From Lanius collurio (taxonomy: Eukaryota; Chordata; Aves; Passeriformes; Laniidae), in NCBI GenBank assembly GCA_020086605.1, contig JACBWW010000046.1, positions 4,632,425 through 4,696,424 on the forward strand: DNA of 64,000 bases, given 5' to 3'. Position 1 is the first letter of the stretch; each line of letters begins with the position of its first letter. Below are positions 12,906-26,530 of the stretch, piece by piece. The notes beneath the pieces are model-generated. The model saw only the letters and a program-made list of their open reading frames with translations. It was not told the DNA's origin and did not search any database. Position numbers and translations under genes: made by a program.

Positions 12906-15817
12906 AACACTGGGGGTTCCAGTGCAGCAGAGTTGTGCATCCTCTGGTGTCATGGCCATGAGTTCCAGCTGTCCCCTGAAGAACCTCTGGAGGAGCCAGT
13001 GCCGAGATGCTGCCAAGGGCATCTGCCCTTTCCAGCTCCAGCACCCACATCCCCAGCTCAACTCCCATCCTTGACCCTTTTCCCTCCTGCCACAGCCCTG
13101 CCTTACCCTGGGAAGCCACTACCAATGAGATGAAGAGAAAAACTGGGCACTTAAGTGGTGATACGTGAGCAGGAATAGAGGATTTGGCTTTCAGATGCAC
13201 TCCAAGATTGCAGAAAAGTAACCCTTCAGTGGGCAGGATCCTCGGGAGGCAGGAAAACAGCACCTCTCTGCACACTGCAGGGTTTTAGTCAGATTAACCC
13301 GAATTTGTGGCTCTTTTAGCTGTAACTGCCAGTGGGGCTTGGGCCTGGCTCAGAGCAAGATTTTGTCAAGTGAAAGGTAGGAGAAGTTTTAATCCTGGAG
13401 AAGTTCCTGAGCAGAATCTCAGTAATTGAAGGATGTTACTGCAGGTGTTTGAAGCTATAATTAATCTCTGAGAAAAAGAGGAAAGCTTTGAGTCCTTTGA
13501 AGGAGCAAACCTGGGAGCTTTAGAGCATTTCAGAAGGGAAAATTGAACAGGGATGAGCTACGCAAAGCAAGGAAGAGTTACAGATGTCAGCTTTGGGAAA
13601 TGAGAAGCTGGGATGGGGGGGACAGTGGGAACCCCCTTGCAGGACCTGGGGTGAGGGAGCCCAGAGCAGGAGTGCAGGAGGGGAAGGAGTAATGATCACT
13701 GGATCACTCCAAAGAACCTGGGATCAGCACATTCCAGGCATTGGACCCAAAGCCCAGACCTGGTTAGTGAGGGTCCTGATGCCGAAATGCTGCTTGTTTT
13801 CCAAAGGGCTGCTGGAGAGGCTGGAGATGGCCAGGGGAGGGCACGCATGGCAGTGACAGGAGAGAGCAGAGTGTCAGTGGGAACAGCACCAAAGAGCCCG
13901 GGTACAGCACCTGGGAGGATCGATTGGTTAATGGCTGCTTCTCCAGACACGGAATGGTGATTTAATGAACACAAAACTGATTTATTGATTACTCAGGAAG
14001 CTTGCATTGCTAAGGAGACAGCTTATTCCTGCCTGGTCCCTGCTCTCCCTTGCTGCCAGCTGGGCCAAAGGGCAGGAATCTGGGGAGCAGGAGCTCAGGG
14101 AAGTGGCACAGGAACAGGCTTGTGTCTGAGCATCCTCTGAGTCCCATTTCCACAACACCATCTTGAAATCTGCCTTGTTTCTTCTGCTTTAACCATATGT
14201 ATTCCAAGGATGGAGTTGGAGCTGCTGCACTCTGAGAAGCCACCACTGGTGAGGAGGTGCTGAGGTTTGGGATCATCTCTGAGATCTTGGGGAAGTTCTT
14301 TCCACAGGCTGGGAACCACTCTCCCAAACCATTCTCCAGCAGCATCCCCTGGCCTCCCCTGGTCCAGATTCAGGAGAGCCCGGGGTGGCTCTGGGAAGTG
14401 ACCACACAACCTCCTGGCCAGGTGAGATTGTCTGTGGCACACATATTAGTGAGACCTCTCTCCAACCATCCTCCCACTGGTGGGTTCCTGCTGCCTCCAC
14501 AGGACACAGTCCTGCCCAGTGGTCCAGGCAGCAAAGCTCAGGTGGCAGAGCCCTGGGCATGATGTTTGTAGGCCTAATACAAAAAAACCACCTCAGAATA
14601 GTTCAAAATATGGGTCTGGTTGGTGCTGTGCCCTACCTGCAGGCTGCCCTGCTCTGGGTCTCCCTGGCCCCCTTGGTCTTCCTCTCCCCCAGGGAATGGT
14701 GCAGGCCCCTCTATTATTCCTCACTGTCTCCTCAGCTGCCTCCAGAAGGAATGTTTGGATTTCATGCTCAATATTCTGGATGCAAGCTGAACATCAAAAC
14801 CTCAGCAGGGTGCCTGGGAGCATCTGAGGGAGAATATCAGAGGAATCTGTTTCTACAAAGGAAAAGAAACCAACAAAGCCTCTGTTTGGGAATGGTTTTT
14901 TCATCCTTGGCTGTACATACAAATAATAACTTTAGACACGGGGTTTTTTATTATTATCACCCTTCCTGATATCAATCTCTCTTTTTCATTATAATAAATA
15001 TTGATTTGTGCTGTTAGAAAATGACTTCCCCAATCAGCTGCTGATCTTCCTGCAGGCACAGCGATGGGGATGAGGACAGCAGGATCATCATTCCAGGAAC
15101 AAACATCCTGCTTGTGCCCCCCTCCCTGCCAGCAGCACCGGGGGGTGGAACTGAGGGGCAAAGGGGACCATGAGTGATGTTTGGGCTCCCATGGATGGAG
15201 GCAGCTGTGACCTGCTGTGGTGGGAGATGCCTAAAACAGCCGCCCCAAATCCCACTTCTCCCTTCTCTCTCCTGCCACAAGGCAGGACAAACACTTTCAT
15301 AAACCACTAATGACAGCTCTTCTTGTCAGTGAACATTTTCTTACTCCCAGGTATCTTTAGGGCTCTGGCCTCATTCCTCTGCTGTATCTGTATCGTTCCC
15401 AGCACAGCTCTGGGGCCACATTAATTCTCTTCCACGTGGAATTTGTTTTGAGCCTGCAGAAATGTGCTTGGGTTGGTGTTAGAACTGAAATAAAAATAGC
15501 TGCTTTCCCCAGAAGAGCTCTCTGGTTATCCAAGATGGATCAAACCCTGGAGCAAAGGGAAAGGTAACACCAGGGGCTGGATTGCAGAGTCAGCCCTCCC
15601 TGAGCATCCCAGTTCAGCTGTAACTCAGGATGGATTTAGAAATAGGACAGCTGGGGGAGCTGGGGAAAGAGCATTGCTTGGGAAGAAAGCACCAAGCAGC
15701 TGGGAGGAGGAAGAGGAGGAGGGGATGAAGGCAGTTGGACCTGGGTATCACTGAGCACTGGCCTTGATCTGCATCCAGGAGGAACCCACGCCCTGCTCCA
15801 GTGGGACAGCCATGGCA
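12906..15817. other. Intergenic, no gene recognised
   Basis: Mixed unique sequence. An AT-richer complex stretch at 13,290-13,580 contains GAAGCTATAATTAATCTC. Another at 14,880-15,025 includes AATAATAACTTTAGACACGG and TTTTTCATTATAATAAATAT. Both could be regulatory. No exon was seen. Confidence 0.6.
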
Positions 15818-16070
15818 TTGTAAAATCCAAGAATCATTTACAAAAGGTTGGAAAAGCCCATGGAACCCAACTGCTCCCCAGTACTGCCAAAGCCACCAGT
15901 AACTCGTGTCCCCAAGAGCCACATCCACATGTCTGTTATATCCCTTCAGGGATGGGGACTCCACCACCCTCCTGGGACCCTGTGCCAGGGCTGGCACACT
16001 CTTTCCATGAAGGAAGGGTTCCTAATATCCAACTAAACCTCTCCTGCCTCAACTTGAGGCCATTCCCAGC
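15818..16070 (-). mobile_element. CR1 LINE 3' fragment (reverse orientation)
   Basis: The reverse complement reads GGGAATGGCCTCAAGTTGAG, TTTAGTTGGATATTAGGAAC, AGTCCCCATCCCTGAAGGG and CTTTTCCAACCTTTTGTAAATG, then ATTCTTGGATTTT. This is the ordered landmark series of a CR1 3' end. Confidence 0.9.
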
Positions 16071-16559
16071 ATCACACACCCACAGAGCTGGTGGGACCCC
16101 AGGAGGGGGGACAGGAGGGTCCAGCCCCCCGTCTGCCAGGCCAAGCCCTGGCTGGATGTGAGTGGGAAAATGCAATTTTCCAGCCCAGCAAACCCTGCAC
16201 CACCTTTGCCGGAGGCTGGGGAGGAGGGAGAGCGAGGAGGGGGTTTGGCAGCGTAAAGATTTCCAGTCTCAGCTTTGCCCTCAGATGTCAGAGCTCCCAG
16301 CCTGAACCATGAGTGCAGCCAAAATCATTTTCATGAGATATCAACAGGATCTACAGGAATAAAGGATAACAGTGTTTGCTTCTAATCCAGGGAGCCCGTT
16401 TGAGAGCCGGAGCCTCAGCTCAGAGCACCTGCCAGCCCTGGAGCAAACCACAGGCAATTTCTGCTGGGGAACAAACCCACAACCTTCTTGTTTCACACCC
16501 TCTCTGTGCCTTCAGGCCCTCCCAAGCTACGCCTGAGCCTGGGGGGCCACGGAGAGGGA

Positions 16560-16700
16560 GGGAAAACAATCGTGTTGCATTTTAAGGAGTGATTTTTATC
16601 AGAAAGCTGCTATTTATCAGTTTTATTAAAGTGCCATCTCCCAGACTCTGGGGTCACGAGTTAATCTCAGCTTTCATTAACTAAAAACACACGTTTCTCA
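16560..16700. promoter_or_regulatory. Candidate conserved non-coding element
   Basis: A compact AT-rich block contains TTTTTATCAGAAAGCTGCTA, TTTATCAGTTTTATTAAAGT and CTTTCATTAACTAAAAAC. It has paired GATA-type TTATCAG motifs and homeodomain-like cores. Confidence 0.3.
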
Positions 16701-18594
16701 CAGTGGGAGCTGAGAAGTTGGCTGAAGTGAGGAGAACCTGGCAATGATTTCTGCTTCCCAGGACCTTGTTTGGGGGGAAAGTTGCTCTGGAGGCATTGCA
16801 GATGATGGAACAATGTTGGGCAATCACCTGGAGCACCCAAAAAAGCTTTTGAGTGCTGTGCCAGGTGCTGGTGCCTGCCTGTCCTGCAGCACCCAAAGGG
16901 ACATCACCCTGTCCCCTGTCCCAGGGCAGTGCCAGCCCTCAGTGGCTGCAGGTGAGTTCCCAGAGCCTGGGCAGAGCCATCCAGCTCCGAACAGATCCAC
17001 TGGAGAAGTTTTGCCCCGCCAGGAGCCCTCTGCCCATGCAGCGTGGCAGTGCGAAGGCAGCCCCATGGCAGGCCCCATCCCCGGCTCCCCGCCGGGCGGG
17101 AGCAGGATTTGCAGGCTGCTGACACGGACATCCTGCGTGGGCGAGGGAGGGTCTGCCACGGAGCAGAGCCCTCCAGCAGCCGCTTTCACTCACAGATTTA
17201 TTGGTGCTGCGAGGAAAACGAAACCATGTGGAGCCGCTGTGCAGAGCCGGGAAAGGAGCTCGTGGAGCAGACGGAAATTTCCTGAAAGGTGAATATGGCA
17301 GAGCATTAAAAGACAAATAAATACAAAAGCTTTGCTTTATTCCTCTGTCTCAGCTGTGCTCCAGCTTGCCCTAAAGCCCAGCGAAGAGCGGAGCCCGAGA
17401 CTTTACAGTGGATAAAAGGTCAGACCAGAGCTCCCTGTACCCCAACCACCCCAATGTCCCACAATGCCCACAGTCAGAGGCACATCCCATAAACGGCATT
17501 GATAGGACAGTTTGCCCAGGTGGGATACCCCTACCCAGTCCCAGGGAGTCTGGGGATGCTTTAGGAGTGGAGGGGGGAAGGTTTATCTCCCCCATATTTC
17601 TCTCCTGGCAGCAGCAGGACCCAGAGAACATCTATTCCTGAGCACTGCCATCGGTTTATCTCCAAGGTGTTCGCTCCTGGAAGTCACTGGGAAGCCAAAT
17701 CTCCCCTCCCTGCCGCAAATCAGGAATCCTTGGCCAAAGATCCCCTGTCCTACTGAGCCCCCAGTGCTGCCAGGAGGGTGGGCATATCCTGGCCCAGGCC
17801 CCAGTCTGGCACGGGGCGAGCTGCCCCATGGATCCCATGCAGGGACAGTGTTTTTCCTGTACCCTGCACCCATCCCCACTCTCCAGCCTCTCCCCTGCCT
17901 CTCCCCTGCCTGCCACGTTGAGCCCAGATGTCTCCTTTAAAGGGGAACAGCAAAGTTTTGTTTAAAATAACACTATTTAAAAAAAAATACAGCCCTTCCA
18001 AGATGGCCAGCAATTAATCAACTCCCCGTGCAAGCTCTGAACTTGCACACACATCTGAAAGCAAAGCCGGTGGAGCTGAGCTGCCCCACTCACCTGCCAG
18101 CCCCCACGCTGGGATTTCAGGTGTCCCCTGCCAGGAGCTGATGGAGCCTCACTGAGCTAGACCTGGGTTCTGGACCAGGCACGGCTCCAGGAGATGCAGA
18201 GGGAGGATTTTAAGGCTGGAGCTCCCCTGCTCCTGCATTCCTTAGGCACTGAGCTTTAGATGCTCAGCTGGGAAAACAGGGAGAGCTGGATGCCCTGCTT
18301 GCACATTCCCCCTGTGCTCTGCTGCAGCAGGAATTTTAGGTCTGAAAAAATGAGAATTGGGTCTTTTTCCCTTATGCATCCCTGTGTGCCTCTCCCACAT
18401 CCCCCCTAAACCAGCCCTGCACAGGCCATGGCGTGGGAGACAGCAGAGACCAGGTCCTGCAGGGCTGTCCCAGCTCCTCATCCTCATCCTCAAGGAGGAA
18501 GGCCCATGGCCCCATCTCAGCCCAGCATGGCTTTCCAAGCCCCAAATCTCTAAACAACTCCCCTCCCCCATGACCTGCTCCCTGTGCCCCCACC

Positions 18595-18705
18595 CGAGGT
18601 TTTCATTTATCAGGAGAATTATTAAAACAGCCATTTCTCAGCTGTCTAACGTTTCAAACCCTGCTCCCATTCATCTGATAAATATTTACAGAGCTTGACA
18701 TTGTC
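18595..18705. promoter_or_regulatory. Candidate conserved non-coding element
   Basis: The segment TTTCATTTATCAGGAGAATT is followed by ATTAAAACAGCCATTTCTC and CATCTGATAAATATTTACAG. It is dense in GATA- and forkhead-like sites and lies in otherwise GC-rich DNA. Confidence 0.3.
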
Positions 18706-18997
18706 TTCAGCTCATTCCCTTCTGCAGCAAACAATCCCAAACACCCGTTTCCCTTCTCCTGGGGACTGCCCACCGCAGCACAGCCAGGCCCATGTGCCCC
18801 CTCCTGCTGCCTCCTTTAGGGTATGAGAGGGGGAATTGTCCACCTCCCTCCTTAGGAATCACCTGCTGTCCCTTTGGCACGAGCTGTGGCATGGTGCCAG
18901 AGCTGCAGGGGTGCCCGGCTGGCACTGGCCACCCTGACCCCGTCCAGCCCCATCAGTGCCACCAACTCCACACCACCCACCCAGAGCCACCACCCCG

Positions 18998-19140
18998 ACA
19001 GTGACAGCTATCCCAGGTTGCTCCAAGCCCCATGCCACCTTGCCTGGGACACGTCCAGGGATGGGGCAGCCACAGCTTCTCTGGGTGCCCTCTTCCAGGG
19101 CCTCTCCACCCTGGCTCAGCTGTTTCCCCTCTCAGAGCCA
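18998..19140 (-). mobile_element. CR1 LINE 3' fragment (reverse orientation)
   Basis: The reverse complement reads GAGAGGCCCTGGAAGAGGGC, ACCCAGAGAAGCTGTGGCTG, CCCCATCCCTGGACGTGTC and GGGGCTTGGAGCAACCTGGG, a clear CR1 segment. Confidence 0.88.
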
Positions 19141-22100
19141 ATTTTCTGTGGGGCACAGAGGTTTTTTCCCTTCACAGATTCTTCTGCCGCCCAATATCTG
19201 ATTATTCTGCAGGCAAAGCAGGAGGCACACGAAACTGTGTGTTCATTTGTTAGACATCATGTAGAAGCCAAAATCCATGAGGTTTATCTGGTGAACTGTG
19301 ACCCAGCTGAGCCCAGCCATGACCACAAGGAGCCCCATGGGATCACTTCACAGCCCTGATCTTGACCAGACTTCACTCAGGAGCCCACCCCAACCTGTCC
19401 TTTGGCTGCCAGCGGCTCCACAGGCATCACCTCCGGCCAGCAGCAGCTCCTGTCACCCCCCATGGTCATTAACTTCAGACAACACCCCCGCACCCTCCCA
19501 TCCCTCGCTGGCGCTCAGAGCCTGCTCAGCCCGTGAGTGACAGGGAACACGCGACGGTGGCAGCAAAGCCATCAAGTGACACAGCTTTAGCTGCAGCTGG
19601 GGCTTTGCAGCACTGAAGTGATGTCTCACTGCTCTGCTGCACTGATCGTGTTAAACGCCAGTTGAAACCCTGATCACAGAAGAGCCCAGCCTGAGATCCC
19701 AGTCTGAGGAGCGATGGATGGCAGGAAAGGGAGATCTGCAGCCTGCCCTTCACTGCAGCGCCGTGGAGAGCAATGAAAGAGGCCTTTTTATCTCTCACCT
19801 CCTCTCCCCAGGCCAAAACAGGCCCTGCATTAACCTCCAGGGCTTCCCCAGCCTAAATTTAAACATCTCAAGGTTTCCAGCACTCCCTTTAGGAAACTGC
19901 TCTGCAGCCTATGGAGCTGCTCTGCTCTACACAATTTCCCTGGGAGTCAGCCTAAATACTTTGTTTCTTCCCCCTTTGTCCTAATTAGAGTTAGCAAAGT
20001 AATGAGAAGATTATTTACAAATTATTTGAAGCTGAGGTTTGCCCACAGAATTCCGAGCAGCCGGAACACGTTTGCAGGAAGCACATGTGCCACGTTCAGT
20101 GGGCGACATCCAGTTATCACCCACTGGACCCATTCGAGTTCACTCCCCAAGGACCTTCCCAAGCCATTGGGTGCTCACAGCCTTCCAGCCCTCAGACAAA
20201 CCCTCAGAAATGTCTTTTCCACCCTCTGGAGGCGGAAACATCAACTCAAGCACGGGGTGACACTGCAGGGTAACCCCCTCCTGTGGGGCGATGGCCCGGG
20301 GCAGCCTCAGGGCACACAGGCTCCTTGCCATGCACCAAGGACAGGGCTGTTGGGGAGCTGTTTTGTCCTAGGATGTGTCTGGAGCTAAGTCTCCTCTGCC
20401 CCTGGTCCCTTAAGGCTCCCCCCAGCCAAACTCTGCCAGAGGAAGGGTCCCTGCCTGCCTGGGAGCCACCCCTAGCGGGACACTGACAGCAGAGCTGCTC
20501 CAGGGTATACAGCCTCTGTCACAGAAAAAAGCCTTCAGAAGAGGCCGAGCAGGATATGAACACATTGCAATCCCCCATGTGTTGCCCTTGAGTGGAGAGG
20601 GTCTGTGGAGACTCCAGTTTTAAGCCCCCCTTTCAAAGGCTTTTATTACAGACTTAGTCATAAAACTCTGCCTGGGGCAGATTTGGCACTCGAGGCCTCG
20701 GCCCGGAAGCCAAACCCTTTTCATTTTTTAATAACAATTCATGAAAATCCATTTGGCCCTTTGTAACTCGGACAGGTGGGAAAACAATAGAGGCTTCTAC
20801 TTCAGCCCCTCACATCAGCCCAGCCGCTCTCCCAGCGGGCTGGGGGCTGCTCCCCACCCCGGGACCCTCGGGACCCCACAGCCACAGCCAGGGGTGGGAC
20901 AGGGCTGTGGTGTCAGGGACACTTTGGCAAAGCCCCGAATTAATGAGGAGTGTGTGAGAGCTGCACATCCATCCCAGGGCTGGGACCATCCCAGGTCCCA
21001 GTCTCCAGGTCCATCTGCTGGAGGCTGGGGATGTTTTATCCACCCTAGAGCTGAGTAGAGGGGATGCTGTTGCCCCCCATTGCCTTGCCCAGGACCGGAG
21101 CCCCTGGCACTGCCAGCAGCAGGGAAGCCTTGTGCCTGTCCCCAGCTGGGTGCTCACATGTCCCCCCAAGCCCTTCCCTCTGAGCCGGCATCTGGATACT
21201 CCAACTAGCCATCACTCCAGAGCCACTGTCACCCTAAAGCCACCACCACGTTAGAGCCACTGTCACAAACGCTGGAGGGGCCGTTCTGGGGGGGATGTAA
21301 AACCTGAGCCCCAGGTGGCAGCGGCGGGAGGGCGACATCAGCCTCGGAGCCGTGTGCGAGGGGCTCCTGGCGTCGGGCTCTATTTGTACAGCTTGTACCT
21401 TAATGCTCCCAACGTTTAGACGATCGGGAGCGAGCAGCAGCTCTGCGGGGAAGAACACGACGAGTTTAGCACAGCCGCTGTGAGCTGAGCCCTCGGAGGG
21501 GGCCAAAAACCCCGGCCCACGGGCTCCCAGTGCAGCACGACAGAGCCCAGGGCTGTCCCAGCGCAGTGGGAGGGCACAGCCTGGGGACCAGGGGACAAGC
21601 TGTGCCTGCTGCCTGCATCCAGAACAGGGATGCAGCAGCCTTGGGAGCTGGGCAGAGGGGTCTGAGGGCACAGGAGTGCCTGTGCACCCTGTGCTGTGGG
21701 CTTGATGCCCTGCAGAGGAGCAGTGCCCCCGGCCAGGCAGCAGCAAACAGCCCCCCTCCACCCCCCCATGTCACTAGAGTCCCCTCCTTGGAGGGCTGCA
21801 GGGGCACTTTAACACCAGATCCATGTTTGAAAGGTTGGAGTTATGAGTCTGTCAGCATTTCCATTACAGGCCCTGATTAATTTGGGGGTACCGGGCAGGG
21901 TTAGGAGTTGTCATTCCAGATGTGAATATTTGCTTTAATTCCCCTAAAAATAAAGGGGAGGGGGTGGTTTAAATCCTTTAACTTTGTGTTTTCCCTTTCA
22001 AAGGAAGGAAAATATGTGCCGTCTGGGTCTGTTTTGTTTTTGCTGCAGAGCTCCAAATGCTGTTTGCCAGGTTCATGGCCATGAGGGCTTTCACTCGAGC

Positions 22101-22273
22101 TGGGATCGCCTCTGTCCTTTATGGAGTTGTCACATTTTTATCAGGGAGTCCTAACGGGGGTCTCCCTGGAAACAGCCCAGGTGTATGGGAAGGGACTGCT
22201 GAGCCTCTTGGGGTGACACTGAGGCAGTGCAGTGGGTACCTGTTCCCAAAGAACAGCCTGCAACCAGAAGAGG
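19141..22273. other. Intergenic, no gene recognised
   Basis: GC-rich unique sequence. AT-rich parts lie at about 19,970-20,050 and 20,690-20,760. A short CCACTGTCAC-containing direct repeat occurs at about 21,210-21,266. The CpG content rises near 21,270-21,530. An AT-rich, homopolymer-flanked stretch lies at 21,870-22,050. No exon was seen. Confidence 0.6.
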
Positions 22274-22485
22274 TAAGTTTAGATGGGATATTGGGAAAAA
22301 ATCCTTCCCTCTGTGGGTGGTGAGGCCTGGGCACAGGTGCCCAGAGAAGCTGTGGCTGCCCCATCCCTGGAAGTGTTCAAAGCCAGGTTGGATGGGACTT
22401 GGAGCAAATCCTCCCACAGCAGGGGTGTGGGGGAAGATGAGCTTTTTAAGGTCCCTTCCAATCCAAACTGTTCTGGGATTCGATG
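22274..22485 (+). mobile_element. CR1 LINE 3' end
   Basis: The segment reads GTTTAGATGGGATATTGGG, then TGGTGAGGCCTGGGCACAGG, TGCCCAGAGAAGCTGTGGCT, GCCCCATCCCTGGAAGTGTT and GGTCCCTTCCAATCCAAACT, ending TTCTGGGATTCGATG. It is a long, well-preserved CR1 tail in plus orientation. Confidence 0.95.
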
Positions 22486-25400
22486 ACTCCCACCATTGGA
22501 GGATGTGCTGGCAGCTGAGAGCACGCATGCTCTGGCAATATGGCCAAGGCAGAGCTTTCCTTTCACCCAGAAAATGGATCTAAACCCTGTGGAGGGGCTC
22601 TCTCCAGGCTGCTCCATTCCCCCTGGCTCTCGTGCACATCGGATCCCACTCCCAGCCACGTGCTGCAGCAGGACTGGAGGAAGGCTCCCAGCTGCCATCC
22701 CTCCCACCTCCGCTGCTTGGAAACATCACTGAGAGCTGGTGGGCTCAGCATGCAAGAAATGGGCCCAGAGCTCTGCAGAGACAAGCCCAGAACACCAGGA
22801 CTGGCTGGAGCTGCGTGGGGAGGTGGGGGCTGTGCCATGGCCAGGGCCCTTTTATTGCCATGTTTTCACTTGGGAATCTGCCTGGCAGCTTTTCAGCCCT
22901 TTGCAGAGACACGGTTGGTGCTGCTGCTGCTGCCAGGAGAAGACTCACAAATAAACTGCCCATTAAGGCTGCCTTGTATTTAAGTTGGTATCAGCGTTTT
23001 GCAGCGAGGGTGAAGGAGCTGCATCTGCTCTCACAGCCTTGGGGGGTTGTGGGGCTGGCAGGGAGCAGAGAGCTGCCAGTGGAGCCCAGCACCAGCCCCA
23101 GCTTCCCTTGTTCCACTCCCTCCCTCTGTGACAGGGTGGGTAGAGGAGTCAGAGGCAAGTCAGAGCTGGAGAACCAGGGTATCCCCAGGAATACAGAGCT
23201 GGGAGTGAGAGCAGCTGACAGCAGACCCTAAAACTTTTCTACTTGTAGGGGCCATTAAACAAATAGCTCTACAAACAATGGCACTGTAAGGTGTGTGGCC
23301 ATGCAGGGCCTGCATCCCCACAACCCCACAGCATCATAGTTCCCAGGCACAACCCCCACAGTAACATCCGTCCCACAGGCAGTGTCTGTGCTTGTGGGGA
23401 TCTGTGGGGACCCTCCCTGCCACCAGCCCCCCGTGTCACACATATGCTCCTGCCCTGTTCACGTGTGACACAACTGGCTGACTTTCTTCCCAGGGAAATT
23501 CATATTTCCTCATGAGGGACAATGGATTAATTGCTGACATAAAGAAAAACCGCAGGAAGAGCACAGTTAAAAACCTGAGAGTGATCAAGGGAAAGAAAAC
23601 CCTGTGCAAACAGGGGGTGTCTCTGGCAGATCTGGTGCTGCCCCTGAGCCCAAAGGGCTGTGGCTCAGCCTCTGTTTGCTGAAGGTCCCAGGAGGAGCAG
23701 CAGCAGAGGGAGCCCATGGGGCTGCCGGGTGAAGGCAGGGGGAACTCACCTTGCCCTGGGGACACAAGCCTGCAGTGCCCACACCCACGTGCAGCTGTGC
23801 CACAGGGCCTGTTCCCCACCTCGCTCCAGTCCCTGACCCCTGTTCCCAGCCCCTATCATGGGCACTCATCTGCCCCTCTCCCCTGCAGGTGCTCAGCAGC
23901 CCAAACCCCAACATTCCAGCCCTGCTCCCTCCCAAGTGCCAAAGCAACTCAAAGCTGATCCTCACAGCTCTGGAAAAGCATTCCTTTGGTCTCTATGACT
24001 TGATGCAATTTAGGAGCCTGACTGTGGGAATGAAAGGTCCAGGTACCATCAGCCCAGCTCTAGGCCAGGGGATATGGCTACAGCTGATGCCACCCTCAGT
24101 GAGTGCCTGGGAGAGAAGTCCAGCGGAGCAGTGGGAATGGCTCTCGGGATCAGCACAGGGAGCACTGGGGCACAGAGTGCTTATTCTGCATTCTGGAAAT
24201 TAATACCTGGGCTCTTCATGGGGAAACAGGAATGGGATCAGGTCACCTTCTTGTTTTGGCGGCAGCCACAGAGAAAAGGGGGTGAGGTAACGGGACATTG
24301 AGGGCTGATGGGGCTTCCTGTCCTCCATTGTCCCCCAACACCAGGGTGTGAGCACAGATCCACATGGAATGTTCTGATCAGGTCTTGGAAAACCTGCCTG
24401 GGAGGTGGTGCTGCATGCAGTGACAGCCTGCTGCCTTTTCCCGTCTTTCCTTCCTCTTTTCTGCTGTTTTTCCATGTTTTTGCTGTCACAGCTCAGAGTG
24501 TGGGGAACAGATGGAGGTGGAAAAGGGTGAAGGGGAGGGGGCTTCTTGGTGCAGATGAAATTAGTCATGAAAACACAGTCAGCATGTGTCTTCGCACGTC
24601 AGCCCGCAGTAAGTGTGTGGGGGTTTATGCTTCCCAAATGAGGTTGGGAAGTGGACAAATAATTGTTTCAGGGTTTGGTTAAGTTAATTGATTTTTTATT
24701 TTTTTTCCAGCGAATTCTCACAATGTGGGAAGCTGGAGCAGTGGCCAGATGAAAGAACCCCCAGCGAGAGCAGCACCGCAGCCCCGGCAGAGAGAAACCC
24801 TCTCCAGGGTGCTCTGCGAGCCCATCCCTCCTCCAGGGCTGTGGTGCCCCGGGACGGGCAGCACCGGTCAGTCCCTCCGCCACCCCCAGCCGCCCCGCGC
24901 TGCCGGCACCACGGCGATGTCCCGGGGTTGTGGCGTGTCCTGGTGTGAGCAGGACCATCTGTCAGCCCCGGCTCCCTGGGATGTAGTTGTGACCGCCCGG
25001 AGAAGCCCATTAATTAGCGGGCAGCCTGGGCTGTCGGAGCTGCCGGCCGGGCAGCGCGGGGAGGAGGAGGCACCAGCCAGGGAGAGAAAACGGGTCATTT
25101 TTCAAAGTGATGAATGGGAGGAAAAGAAAGTGGAAAGGCGGACAAGGGGAAGAGAAGGGAACTGATTTCCAGATAAAGTTTTCAGGACACTTAAATAAAC
25201 ATCTCAGCCGGTGGAGCAGGGGTTGGGGCGCGGGGGACGTGTGTGAGCTGGGCAGCGCAGGGAGCACTTCAGCAGGACACTTCAAATAAACAGCATTTTA
25301 AGCCATGTGTGCTCTCCCTCCCGGGGGTTTTCCTCCGAGATTCTCTCTCTGCAATTCCTCCTGTCTTTTCAGCTTGGCCCAAAGCTTGCCAGCATTTCTA

Positions 25401-25639
25401 GTGCTACTTTGCCCCTTCAGCAAGAAGGGTCCAGGGCAGGGGGACCCTTGCCATGGCTAAGAGGTCTCTCCTTGCTCCCAGCCCTCCTCCCTAGTGCAGA
25501 GAAGAGTGGCTGTGGATCCCTGAGACCTCATTCCTGGAGGAGGGGGAGTGGAGAAGGCAAAGCCATCATATCCATCCCACTCCGCTGTCCTGCTGCCTCC
25601 TCTTACTCCCGTCAAGAACAAAAGAGCAAAGGAGGGAGA

Positions 25640-25775
25640 GCAGGAATTGCTGAGCCATTAAAATCAAAAATTAAAGCCCATCAATGAATTAATACAGCAT
25701 TAAATGTTAATAATTAGGGGATCATAAACATTTATGGGAACAGATTAAAGCCAAGTTCTGCTCCATTAAGTTGCC
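25640..25775. promoter_or_regulatory. Candidate conserved non-coding element
   Basis: The AT-rich block contains CATTAAAATCAAAAATTAAAG, CAATGAATTAATACAGCATT and TGTTAATAATTAGGGGATC, with several homeodomain cores. Confidence 0.3.
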
Positions 25776-26279
25776 TCATGTGCGCTCTGCTTCCCACCCA
25801 CCTCAAGGGAGAAAGAGCCACAACAGGAGAGGGGCCCTGGAGGTGCTCAGTGCTCCAGGGGCCCAGCAGCTCCAGTCCTTCCAGCTGCCCCAGGGGCATC
25901 CCTGGGAGCAGGGATGGTGCATCCCATGGACAATGTGCTCTTTGGTGGGATTAGCTCCGAGAAGCAGAGCTGTGTGTGCAGAGAGCCCGGCGGCTCCAGG
26001 GGAGCACGGTGGGATGCGCTGAACACCCCGAGATGAGGATGTTCACAGTGGAAATTACATGGTTTGAACATCTGAGGAGTGATAGCAGCACACTTAATCA
26101 TTCACACTGATCCTAGTGTTGTTCATTCAGATTATTTAGGAAGGGTTTGAAGTCAGGAGAGTTGGGATGAGGTGGTTAAACACCAAACACAGGCAGAGTG
26201 TCCCCTGGGCTGCATTTGCCTCTGAGCTCTTCTGCTGTGTGTCCCTGTTGGAGAGATGGGAGGTTTCTACCCCACAGAG

Positions 26280-26530
26280 AAAAAAGATGTTTTATTTTTA
26301 TCATTTAAATCTTTGCTTCTTGGGGAAAGTTTTCTATTTCTTTCAGTGACGGGATCTTTAAGGACCACTTTTTTTCCTAATAATTTTTTTTAATGCTGAA
26401 CCTTTTCTGAAAATATGTTTTCTCGAGCACTTTCGTTTACCAAAAAAACCATTGAAATTTTTGTCAACAGCAAAAACAACAACAAAAAACATTTTCAGTA
26501 AAACACTCTTGAAATAAAGGAATGTCAGTA
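26280..26530. promoter_or_regulatory. Candidate conserved non-coding element or low-complexity AT-rich DNA
   Basis: About 250 bp is very AT-rich with T and A runs and a CAAAAACAACAACAAAAAAC tract. Part is simple sequence, so the enhancer reading is weak. Confidence 0.2.

Larger units (their letters stand above)
16071..18997. other. Intergenic, no gene recognised
   Basis: GC-rich unique sequence carries AT-rich islands at 16,560-16,700, 17,935-18,030 and 18,595-18,705. The second includes CCAAGATGGCC, which matches a YY1-type site. No exon was seen. Confidence 0.6.
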